5,236 bases of DNA from an uncultured Anaerolineaceae bacterium (GCA_937967805.1 CALBTC010000522.1:1-5236); one strand, 5' to 3'. Counted from the stretch's first letter, positions 1 through 5,222 are shown. Made by a program: numbers and translations. The notes: a model not told the origin generated them from the sequence alone.

Positions 1-388
1 GAGACTGGTGATCATTAACCATTAACAATTTACCATTAACCATTAACCATTTCTCCGGAAACCGCACTGCCTTCCCCGCCAGCAGATTAAGTCCCTGATG
101 CACGCCCATTTCGTGCCCTTCTGTAAACATGAGCTGCATTCCCACGCAAATGCCCAGGAACGGCACGCCGCGCTGCACGGATTCCTGAATCGCTTCGGGC
201 AGGTTATGCCGTCGCAGGCCGTCCATGCCGGAGCCAAACGCGCCGACGCCAGGCAGCACCAGCTTATCGGCACGGCGCACCTCTTCCGGGTCATCTGTCA
301 AATGCACCTCGGCCCCAATATGTTCAAACGCTTTCTGCGCCGAGCGAATGTTGCTCGCGCCGTAGTCGATCATGGTGATTTTGGTCAT
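1..388 (-). CDS. hisH: Imidazole glycerol phosphate synthase glutaminase subunit HisH, 3' end outside the window
   Basis: HisH hydrolyses glutamine and passes ammonia to HisF, which forms imidazole glycerol phosphate and AICAR. The frame starts at ATG 388-386 and stays open to the window edge, giving 129 codons of a protein usually about 200 long. Visible class I glutamine amidotransferase features are IDYGASN at residues 7-13, LPGVGAFG at 45-52 (oxyanion region) and LGICVGMQ at 78-85 with nucleophile Cys81. The catalytic His and Glu lie beyond the edge. After VRFP (108-111), where the family normally soon continues to a KVPHMGWN-like motif, the frame enters a repeat-derived stretch (from about Trp114, WLMVNGKLLMVND). 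No clear Shine-Dalgarno precedes the start; the leader is repeat DNA. The gene follows hisB by 84 bp. Identity is firm. Whether the full gene is intact cannot be seen. Confidence 0.93.
   Translation of the reverse strand, partial: MTKITMIDYGASNIRSAQKAFEHIGAEVHLTDDPEEVRRADKLVLPGVGAFGSGMDGLRRHNLPEAIQESVQRGVPFLGICVGMQLMFTEGHEMGVHQGLNLLAGKAVRFPEKWLMVNGKLLMVNDHQS
13..51. repeat. 7-bp tandem repeat (CATTAAC) inside hisH
   Basis: Units of CATTAAC on the plus strand start at 13, 20, 34 and 41. A degenerate unit, AATTTAC, sits at 27 and a partial unit at 48-51. On the minus strand the array reads GTTAATG and is translated within hisH as roughly residues 114-126. It may continue past the window edge in diverged form. 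Such short tandem units are typical of dispersed intergenic repeats, so their presence inside a frame suggests an insertion into the loop after VRFP. Confidence 0.8.
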
Positions 389-398
389 TTTCGGTTAT

Positions 399-464
399 CC
401 GTTATCGGTAATCGGTGATCAGTATTCGCTAAACGGTTTACCGATCACGGATTACCGATTACCG
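399..464. repeat. GGTAATC-type inverted repeat filling the hisB-hisH gap
   Basis: Two 29-bp arms, 399-427 and 436-464, are inverted copies with 23 of 29 positions matching by hand count, separated by an 8-base spacer (428-435). Each arm is built from imperfect units of about 7-8 bp such as CGGTAAT and CGGTGAT. The hisB-hisH gap is only 84 bp, so the element makes up most of it. In the transcript it would fold into a long imperfect hairpin between the hisB stop and the hisH start. No T-run follows on the minus strand, so it does not look like an intrinsic terminator. It could affect mRNA stability or the relative expression of hisH, which is inference. Confidence 0.8.
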
Positions 465-472
465 ATTACTGC

Positions 473-1066
473 TTACTCAGTGAGCGTTCCCTTCGTTGAG
501 GCTACATCCAACCGGCGTGGATCAATGGCTACGGCCGTTTGCAAAGCACGGGCAAATGCTTTAAACAACGCTTCGGCCTGATGGTGGTCGTTACGGCCGT
601 ATTCAATCCGCGCATGCAGGTTCATCTTGGCGTGGATGGCGACTGATTCGAAGAAGTGCTGCACCAAATCTGTGGGCATCTGGCCGATGGCCGGGGTGTG
701 CCAGGTGCCGTGAAAGACGGTGTACGGCCGTCCGCCCAGATCAATGGCCACAAAACCGAGCGCCTCGTCCATTGGCACATAGGCGTGCCCTACGCGGTTG
801 ATGCCTTTGCGGTCGCCCAGTGCCTGGTTGATGGCTTGCCCCAGCACAATGCCCACGTCCTCAATCGTGTGGTGCGTGTCGATGTGCAGGTCGCCCGTGG
901 CCTGCACCGTTAAATCAAACAAGCCGTGGACGGAAACGGCCGTGAGCATGTGGTCAAAAAAACCAACGGCCGTGTTAATGTTATGCTGCCCACTACCATC
1001 CAGATTCAACTCGAGTTGAATGTCTGTTTCGGATGTTTTTCGATGAATGCTTGCTTCTCTTTGCAT
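473..1066 (-). CDS. hisB: Imidazoleglycerol-phosphate dehydratase HisB (monofunctional)
   Basis: This enzyme dehydrates imidazole glycerol phosphate to imidazole acetol phosphate in the cytoplasm, using manganese. The 197-residue length fits the single-domain form; the N-terminal phosphatase domain of enterobacterial HisB is absent, so histidinol phosphate must be dephosphorylated by a separate enzyme not seen here. Family signatures are clear: FDHML at 37-41, the first metal motif DTHHTIED at 63-70, GGRPY at 111-115, FFES at 138-141, and the second metal motif [14 protein letters not shown] at 157-170, ending with DPRR and STKGTL. Start ATG 1066-1064 gives a normal N-terminus, RKTSETDI, although no good Shine-Dalgarno sits upstream. 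The product of this step feeds HisC. Five of the window's eleven ACGGCCGT octamers lie in this short gene. Confidence 0.97.
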   Translation of the reverse strand: MQREASIHRKTSETDIQLELNLDGSGQHNINTAVGFFDHMLTAVSVHGLFDLTVQATGDLHIDTHHTIEDVGIVLGQAINQALGDRKGINRVGHAYVPMDEALGFVAIDLGGRPYTVFHGTWHTPAIGQMPTDLVQHFFESVAIHAKMNLHARIEYGRNDHHQAEALFKAFARALQTAVAIDPRRLDVASTKGTLTE

Positions 1067-1125
1067 AGTTTTGCAAATTTCAGGCGTAGAAACGTGTAAT
1101 AATGTAGCCTAAACAAAACAACTAT

Positions 1126-1229
1126 AATTGTCATTCAAGCCGCTTTTGGCGAGAAATCTCTCTAAGTTTGGCTGATTCATGACTATGCAGTTGCTATAAG
1201 GATTTCTCCCTCTGGTCGAAATGACAATT
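1126..1229. repeat. Nested inverted-repeat element in the hisC-hisB gap
   Basis: The 214-bp AT-rich gap between hisC and hisB has no credible gene. It contains two nested inverted repeats: AATTGTCATT at 1126-1135 against AATGACAATT at 1220-1229 (10 of 10), and GAGAAATC at 1151-1158 against GATTTCTC at 1201-1208 (8 of 8). Each half reads like TGTCATTTCGA...GAGAAATCT, a pattern I recall as a common dispersed repeat in diverse bacterial genomes; that recollection was not checked. The unit of about 104 bp could fold as one long hairpin in the his transcript. The flanks (1067-1125 and 1230-1280) show no gene, convincing promoter or terminator. Confidence 0.7.
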
Positions 1230-1280
1230 GAAGGTTCCTTGCTCAACTGCGTAATTATTAATTTCTCGTTTCTTGTTCTG

Positions 1281-2462
1281 TCAAAATTTATTTAAAACTG
1301 CTAAAAGCTTTTCCGTTTCCTCCGGCCGTCCGGCGCTGATGCGGATGCAGTTGTCGACGCCGGGCTTATTGAAATAGCGTACCAGGATGCCTTCTTTTTC
1401 CAAATCAAGTTTGAGCGCCTGCGCATCACGGCCGATGACCCGGCATAAAATAAAGTTTGAACGGCTGGGGAATGGGTTCAGGTAGCTAATTGTACCCAAT
1501 TCTGCCAAAAGACGCTCCCTTTCGGCCACCAAAAGCTGAACTTTTTCGTGCAGCCACGCCTGATCCTCCAGCGAGGCCAAAGCCGCCAGCGACGCAGCCA
1601 CGTTGATGTTGTACGGCTGCTTGATTTTCCACAGGTGCGGCAGCAGCCACTTGGGGAACGCGCCATAGCCCACCCGCAGTCCGGCCAGCCCCGCCAGCTT
1701 GCTAAACGTGCGCAGCACCGCCAAATTGTCATATTCCAATGTCCACTGTATCCGACTGGCATTATTAACCGCAAAGGACGCATGCAATCCTGGCTTGCCG
1801 AACGCAAAGCTTTCTTCTGTTTTTTCTTTGCGCTCTTCGCGTTCTTTGCGGTTCAAATCAAAGGCGAAATCGACGTAAGCTTCGTCGAGCACAACGAGCA
1901 GGGGCAGGTCGAGCAGGCGGCGCAGGTCGGCATCGGGGATGGTGCTGCCATCGGGGTTGTTGGGCGAGCAGAGGAAGAGGACTTTGGCGGTGGGGTGGTT
2001 GGCCACTGCTTGCTCAATGGCGGAGATGTCTAGACTAAAATCATCCTTGCGCCAGACCGGCACGTATTGACCGCTGTTAACGGCCGTACTAAACGGATAC
2101 ATGCCAAACGACGGCGGGCAATCGATCACCACATCCCCCGGCGAGAGCACCACGCGCAGCACCAGGTCGATCAGCTCATCGGCGCCCATGCCGGCCAAAA
2201 GCCGCTCTTTGGGCATGTTGACGTAGGTGCTGAGCGCGTTCCGCAGTTCGTTGGATTCAGGGTCAGGGTAGATGTGGAAGAAACGGCCGTTCCTCAGCGC
2301 GTCTAGTGCCGTGGGCGACGGACCATACGGATTCTCATTGGCATCCAGCTTCACAATTTCTTCCGGTGCCCGCCCCAGCCGCGCCGACAACACCTCAAAC
2401 GGCACAATCGGCACATAAGGCTCCATCTCAGCAATGTCTGGTCGTACAAATTTGTTGGTCAT
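1281..2462 (-). CDS. hisC: Histidinol-phosphate aminotransferase HisC with a 29-residue repeat-derived insert
   Basis: HisC is a PLP-dependent class I/II aminotransferase making histidinol phosphate from imidazole acetol phosphate and glutamate. Family landmarks are DANENPYGPSP at 40-50, GADELIDL at 93-100, CSPNNPDG at 165-172, LDEAY with Asp193 and Tyr196, TFSK with the PLP lysine Lys255, GLRVGY with Arg264, and CIRISAG with Arg374 for the substrate carboxylate. The length of 393 is about 30 above the usual 355-370. The excess lies between DEAYVDF and NLAVLRTFSK, where residues 204-232 are encoded by a repeat element; removing them gives 364 residues. Start ATG 2462-2460 has a strong AAGGAG five bases upstream. 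The frame is intact and the catalytic residues are present, so the enzyme is probably active with a tolerated surface insert (inference). Confidence 0.97.
   Translation of the reverse strand: MTNKFVRPDIAEMEPYVPIVPFEVLSARLGRAPEEIVKLDANENPYGPSPTALDALRNGRFFHIYPDPESNELRNALSTYVNMPKERLLAGMGADELIDLVLRVVLSPGDVVIDCPPSFGMYPFSTAVNSGQYVPVWRKDDFSLDISAIEQAVANHPTAKVLFLCSPNNPDGSTIPDADLRRLLDLPLLVVLDEAYVDFAFDLNRKEREERKEKTEESFAFGKPGLHASFAVNNASRIQWTLEYDNLAVLRTFSKLAGLAGLRVGYGAFPKWLLPHLWKIKQPYNINVAASLAALASLEDQAWLHEKVQLLVAERERLLAELGTISYLNPFPSRSNFILCRVIGRDAQALKLDLEKEGILVRYFNKPGVDNCIRISAGRPEETEKLLAVLNKF
1767..1853 (-). mobile_element. 87-bp miniature inverted-repeat element inserted in frame in hisC
   Basis: The ends are inverted copies: AACCGCAAAGGACGC at 1767-1781 and, on the other strand, AACCGCAAAGAACGC at 1853-1839 (14 of 15). 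The element is exactly 29 codons (hisC residues 204-232), starts on a codon boundary and contains no stop. On the minus strand its first 28 bp match the 28-bp left end of the larger unit at 2479-2704 at 26 positions. It encodes a very charged stretch (NRKEREERKEKTEE) followed by FAFGKPGLHASFAV. No target duplication is obvious. It has no room for a transposase, so it would have to be moved in trans or copied by another route. Confidence 0.8.
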
Positions 2463-2467
2463 TGGTA

Positions 2468-2473
2468 CTCCTT
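2468..2473 (-). promoter_or_regulatory. Ribosome binding site of hisC
   Basis: AAGGAG on the minus strand lies five bases before ATG 2462-2460 and fixes the hisC start. It is only a few bases from the right end of the 2479-2704 element, so the insertion stopped just short of the translation signal. Confidence 0.85.
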
Positions 2474-2478
2474 AAATG

Positions 2479-2704
2479 AACCGCAAAGGGCGCAAAGGTT
2501 ATAAGTTAAGGACGACGCGTTTGATGCCGGTTCTCATTAGGCGAACGTTGAAGTTTAGAATGAGAGCGAGTTTGCAGTTTGTCAACTTAAGATACGTCAT
2601 CGTTTGAGCTTAATGGATAGTCATTAATCTCTTTTGATAACGGATTTTCGTTTCCCATTTTCCCTTTCCTTAAAAACTTTGCGCTCTTTGCGTCCTTTGC
2701 GGTT
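2479..2704 (-). mobile_element. 226-bp unit with terminal inverted repeats, carrying a GxxExxY gene remnant
   Basis: The hisD-hisC gap is almost filled by this unit. Its left end on the minus strand (2704-2677) is three 9-bp steps of NNCGCAAAG beginning AACCGCAAAG; its right end (2498-2479) reads CCTTTGCGCCCTTTGCGGTT, an inverted version of the same motif. Between them are the start and end of a GxxExxY-family gene. The pseudogene stop codon directly abuts the right end. The hisD stop codon uses the first two bases of the left end. No transposase is present and no target duplication is evident. It is best explained as an internally deleted derivative of a larger gene-carrying repeat unit; the mobility is inference. 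Confidence 0.7.
2499..2658 (-). pseudogene. Internally deleted GxxExxY-family protein (PD-(D/E)XK nuclease superfamily) remnant
   Basis: From ATG 2658 the minus strand reads MGNENPLSKEIND, matching my memory of the N-terminus of GxxExxY proteins (typically ENELSKEIID followed by a GPGLLESVYE-like motif). From 2618 a second frame reads IH, stop, AQTMTYLKLTNCKLAL, then ILNFNVRLMRTGIKRVV, and ends LNL at TAA 2501-2499. That corresponds to the family C-terminus (IHEAQLLTYLKLTG...LLINFNV...GIKR). The middle, including the GxxExxY motif and nuclease core, is missing, the two parts are in different frames, and the conserved Glu of IHEAQ is now TAA (2612-2610). About 54 of a usual 120-130 residues remain, so no product is expected. 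Family assignment is from recognised motifs, not a search. Confidence 0.8.
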
Positions 2705-4028
2705 AAACTCTCTTCTGGGCGGCGTTGGCGTGGGCGTCGAGGGCTTCGGCCTGGGCGATGCGGGCGGCGGCGACGCTGAGTTGGGCAGAGGTGGCGTCAT
2801 CGAGCTGCAAGATGCTGCTGATTTTGACAAAGTCGAACACGTTGAGCGGTGAGGCAAAGCGCGCCGTGCCGTTGGTGGGCATGACGTGGCTGGGACCGGC
2901 GACGTAATCCCCCAGCACCTCAAAGCTGCGCTCGCCGATGAACAGGCCGCCGGCGTTGGGAATCTTGTCTACGTATGCCGCCGGATTGGCTGTGGCGATG
3001 CAGGTGTGCTCGGCGGCAAAGTCGCTGGCCAGCCGGCACGCCTCGTCTAAATCGGCCGTAAGCACAATGCCGCCGCGATTGGCCAGCGAGACGGCGATGA
3101 CTTCGCTGCGGCTCAACTCTTCCATTTGCCGGGCGATTTCCCTTTGCACACCCTCAGCCAGTTTTCGTGACGGGGTGAACAGGATGGCGGTGGCCAGTAC
3201 GTCGTGTTCGGCCTGGGCCAGCATGTCGGCGGCAACCCAGGCGGGATCGGCGCTGTCGTCGGCCACAACGACAGTTTCGGTGGGGCCGTACAGCCCGTCG
3301 ATGCCGACAATGCCGTACACCTGCCGCTTGGCCAGGGTGGTGAACAGGTTGCCGGGACCCACAATCTTATCCACGCGAGGCACGCTTTGCGTGCCAAAGG
3401 CCAGGGCGGCCACGGCCTGCGCCCCGCCCAGGGTGTAGATGGTGTCGATGCCGCAGATAGCGGCCGTTGCCAGGATGACGTCGGGGATACGGCCGTCATC
3501 CCTCCCCGGCGGTGTCGCTACCACGATCTCCGGCACGCCGGCCACCTGCGCCGGAATCACCGACATGAGCAGCGAGGAAGGCAGCGGTGCCGTGCCGCCG
3601 GGCACGTAGACGCCCACGCGCTGAATCGGCGTGACGCGCTGGCCGACGATACCGCCCATTTCGTTGGTTTGCCAGTTGGGCAGCGGCTGCCGCCGGTGAA
3701 AGTCGCGAATGCGGCCGGCGGCGAGTTCGAGCGCTTCGCGTAAATCAGCGGGGATGCGACCTATAGCCGTTTTAATTGCAGACATGCTCACCTGCAAACT
3801 TGTCACTTGCACACCGTCAAGCGTTTCCGTCCAATAATGTAAAGCTTCGTCCCTTCTCTGGCGTACGTCGCGGAGAATGGTGGTAACGGCCGTTTCCGGC
3901 GTGGCTCCCTCACCAAACAGGCGGTTCAAACTGGCCTGCAATGCCGGCGGCACGTCAGGCTCTAGCGACGTTTCCCGCCGCAGGATACCATCTTTTGCTT
4001 CTTCTACGTTGAAAATGTTTATCATCAC
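2703..4028 (-). CDS. hisD: Histidinol dehydrogenase HisD
   Basis: HisD performs the last two steps, oxidising L-histidinol to L-histidine with two NAD and a zinc ion. The 441 residues match the usual length. Visible signatures are RVGVYVPGG at 137-145, GGAQAVAALAFGT at 201-213, VGPGN at 223-227, YGPTE at 247-251, AQAEHD at 271-276 with Gln272 and His275, AAEH with Glu340 and His341, GDYVAGPSHVMPT at 373-385 with Asp374 and His381, and the C-terminal zinc ligand His433 in LDAHANA. The frame begins with GTG 4028-4026; the next codon, ATG 4025, is an equally plausible start, with a GGTGAT match to the anti-Shine-Dalgarno upstream. The stop TAA 2705-2703 overlaps the first bases of the downstream repeat unit. 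The gap to hisG is 120 bp. Confidence 0.97.
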   Translation of the reverse strand: MMINIFNVEEAKDGILRRETSLEPDVPPALQASLNRLFGEGATPETAVTTILRDVRQRRDEALHYWTETLDGVQVTSLQVSMSAIKTAIGRIPADLREALELAAGRIRDFHRRQPLPNWQTNEMGGIVGQRVTPIQRVGVYVPGGTAPLPSSLLMSVIPAQVAGVPEIVVATPPGRDDGRIPDVILATAAICGIDTIYTLGGAQAVAALAFGTQSVPRVDKIVGPGNLFTTLAKRQVYGIVGIDGLYGPTETVVVADDSADPAWVAADMLAQAEHDVLATAILFTPSRKLAEGVQREIARQMEELSRSEVIAVSLANRGGIVLTADLDEACRLASDFAAEHTCIATANPAAYVDKIPNAGGLFIGERSFEVLGDYVAGPSHVMPTNGTARFASPLNVFDFVKISSILQLDDATSAQLSVAAARIAQAEALDAHANAAQKRV

Positions 4029-4089
4029 AAATCACCCAATTGACTGTATTTGTTTTCCCAGGCCGAATTTGATTTTTGGTGTGACCTGG

Positions 4090-4109
4090 ATTCCCGCCTG
4101 CGCGGGAAT
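4090..4109. repeat. ATTCCC-N8-GGGAAT palindrome (dRS3-like)
   Basis: Arms ATTCCCGC (4090-4097) and GCGGGAAT (4102-4109) are perfect inverted copies around CTGC. This fits the form ATTCCC-N8-GGGAAT known as dRS3 in Neisseria, and the wider context GGATTCCCG...CGGGAATGACA is a common dispersed repeat in many bacteria (from memory). It lies in the hisG-hisD gap. No T-run follows on either strand, so it is not called a terminator. Confidence 0.75.
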
Positions 4110-4130
4110 GACAAAGTTGCCAGACTAAAA

Positions 4131-4161
4131 CTGATTACCGACCACCGATTACTGATTACCG
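4131..4161. repeat. GATTACCG-type repeat at the hisG 3' end
   Basis: CTGATTACCG occurs at 4131-4140 and again at 4152-4161, with the related ACCACCGATTA between them. It is the same family as the hairpin between hisB and hisH (399-464), but here only one arm is present. On the minus strand it encodes the last residues of HisG (GNQ) and its TAA stop. Confidence 0.75.
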
Positions 4162-5174
4162 TTCAGCGCGGTCAGCATGGCGCGATACCGCTCCGGTTCC
4201 TCTTCAAAAATGTAGGTGCAGGGCGAAACAACCACGCCGCTGCCGCCGATGGCCCGCAGTTCGGCAATCGCCTGGAACAAATCCGGTTTTTGCACAACGA
4301 TATTAACCGCAAACCAGTTAGGATCATCGGGAAGGTGATGCCGGGCCACGACCGGGGCGATGGTGGGACCGCGCAGCCCGCGCAGGTGAGGCTGGCTGAG
4401 CATCTTTTCGGCGATGTCTTCTGGGGAATCACCACGCACGTTGGTGACAACCAGAAACGAGTTTTCGGCCCGCAAATAGGCTTCGATGTATTCGATGAGT
4501 TGGCGGGCCACGGTGAGCACGTCCGGTCGCGTTTTCAGCGCTTCTTTGTTGGCAATCAGGCAGGCTTGCGAGCGCAAAATGAGGCCGTCGTCGATGGGGC
4601 GCAAATGGTTGTCGCGCAGGGTGATGCCGGAGGAGACGAGATCGGAGATGACGTCAGCATAGCCGATGGTGGGAGCAATTTCCAGGGTGCCCTCCACGCT
4701 GATCAGCTTGAACGGCTTGACGCCGTGCTGCTCCAAAAAGGCGCCGGTGGTTTTGGGGAACTTGGTGGCGACGCGCAGGGCACGGCCGTTATCCCCCAGT
4801 TCTTTGGCCCACGCTGCCAGATCGTCCATGGTGTGGGCCGGTTGGTCTTCGGGGATGGCCAGGTTGAGCGTACAGGGGCCAAAACCGAGTGAATCGTGCA
4901 GGGTGAGGATAGTGTGGGAACGGCCGTATGCCTTCTCCGCCAAAATATCTAAGCCCGTAATGCCAAAATCTATGCTGCCTTGCCGCACCCCGGTCACGAT
5001 GTCGCCCGGCCGCTGGAACATCACCGTGAGTCCTGGCAGGCTGGGAATCGTGGCTTCGTACTGGCGTGGATTGGGTCGAAAGATCTTCAGGCCACACGCT
5101 TCCAAAAAATCAAAAGCGTCTTTGTGCAAGGCCCCTTTACTGGGTAGAGCCAGGCGAATGTCTGTTCGTAACAA
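4149..5174 (-). CDS. hisG: ATP phosphoribosyltransferase HisG, long form
   Basis: HisG joins ATP and PRPP to make phosphoribosyl-ATP, the committed and feedback-controlled first step. The 341-residue protein has the periplasmic-binding-like catalytic part (LALPSKGAL at 8-16, GSIDFGITGLDIL at 66-78, the signature VEGTLEIAPTIGYADVISDLVSSG at 160-183) and a C-terminal segment (about 250-330, with GPTIAPV and VVSPCTYIFEE) that corresponds to the ACT-like histidine-binding domain. It is therefore the long, self-regulated form that needs no HisZ. The length is above the typical 290-300, as in some non-proteobacterial versions. The start is TTG 5174-5172, chosen because GAGGAG lies seven bases upstream and MLRTDIRLALPSKG begins as expected. 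The last residues and the stop come from a dispersed repeat. It is the first gene of the cluster in this window. Confidence 0.96.
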   Translation of the reverse strand: MLRTDIRLALPSKGALHKDAFDFLEACGLKIFRPNPRQYEATIPSLPGLTVMFQRPGDIVTGVRQGSIDFGITGLDILAEKAYGRSHTILTLHDSLGFGPCTLNLAIPEDQPAHTMDDLAAWAKELGDNGRALRVATKFPKTTGAFLEQHGVKPFKLISVEGTLEIAPTIGYADVISDLVSSGITLRDNHLRPIDDGLILRSQACLIANKEALKTRPDVLTVARQLIEYIEAYLRAENSFLVVTNVRGDSPEDIAEKMLSQPHLRGLRGPTIAPVVARHHLPDDPNWFAVNIVVQKPDLFQAIAELRAIGGSGVVVSPCTYIFEEEPERYRAMLTALNGNQ

Positions 5175-5181
5175 TTTAATA

Positions 5182-5187
5182 CTCCTC
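5182..5187 (-). promoter_or_regulatory. Ribosome binding site of hisG
   Basis: GAGGAG on the minus strand, seven bases before the codon TTG 5174-5172, supports that non-ATG start. No in-frame ATG or GTG with a comparable site is visible nearby. Confidence 0.8.
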
Positions 5188-5201
5188 GTATAATATGAAT
5201 A

Positions 5202-5222
5202 TCAAAGGGGCCAGCCCTTTGA
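5202..5222. promoter_or_regulatory. 21-bp palindrome upstream of hisG, possible operator or leader hairpin
   Basis: TCAAAGGG (5202-5209) and CCCTTTGA (5215-5222) are perfect 8-bp inverted repeats around GCCAG. The palindrome ends 14 bases before the hisG ribosome site. On the minus strand it is followed by AT-rich sequence but not a clean T-run. It could be an operator, a leader hairpin or the end of an upstream unit. No convincing -35/-10 pair was found in the 62 bases upstream of hisG that are visible. Confidence 0.4.

Larger units (their letters stand above)
531..4927. repeat. Eleven copies of the palindrome ACGGCCGT
   Basis: Exact copies start at 531, 593, 724, 936, 966, 2080, 2283, 3489, 3886, 4782 and 4920. 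All are within genes: five in hisB and two each in hisC, hisD and hisG. One-mismatch relatives lie at 1322, 1428, 3052 and 3460. The octamer is its own reverse complement, so it is present on both strands. Translated, it appears as Thr-Ala-Val (531, 936, 966, 2080, 3886), as x-Gly-Arg (593, 2283, 3489, 4782, 4920) or as Arg-Pro (724). Confidence 0.85.

Noticed and set aside
13..51. CRISPR array
   Set aside because: Units are 7 bp, contiguous and without spacers; the GATTACCG and CGCAAAG repeats also lack regular unique spacers.
98..418. Plus-strand open frame opposite hisH
   Set aside because: It is antisense to a clearly recognised HisH frame and resembles no family I know; it exists because the opposite strand is GC-rich coding sequence.
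1548..2033. Plus-strand open frame of 161 codons opposite hisC
   Set aside because: It lies entirely within hisC, has low-complexity composition and no recognisable domain.
2613..2658. Short intact gene in the hisD-hisC gap
   Set aside because: The N-terminal part is out of frame with the C-terminal part and the latter has an internal TAA at 2612-2610, so this is a remnant.
2624..2923. Minus-strand frame ending in an Arg/Lys-rich tail
   Set aside because: It overlaps hisD out of frame and then reads the CGCAAAG repeat; no independent gene is supported.
3204..3743. Plus-strand open frame of 179 codons opposite hisD
   Set aside because: It is antisense to conserved HisD motifs and is rich in Gly, His and Arg, as expected for a shadow frame.
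4090..4109. Intrinsic terminator between hisG and hisD
   Set aside because: The stem is strong but no T-run follows on the minus strand, and the sequence matches a dispersed repeat; a terminator after the first gene would also split the operon.
4050..4892. Plus-strand open frame of 280 codons opposite hisG
   Set aside because: It begins in the repeat-filled gap and then runs antisense to hisG; the DSRLRGN stretch is just the translated dispersed palindrome.
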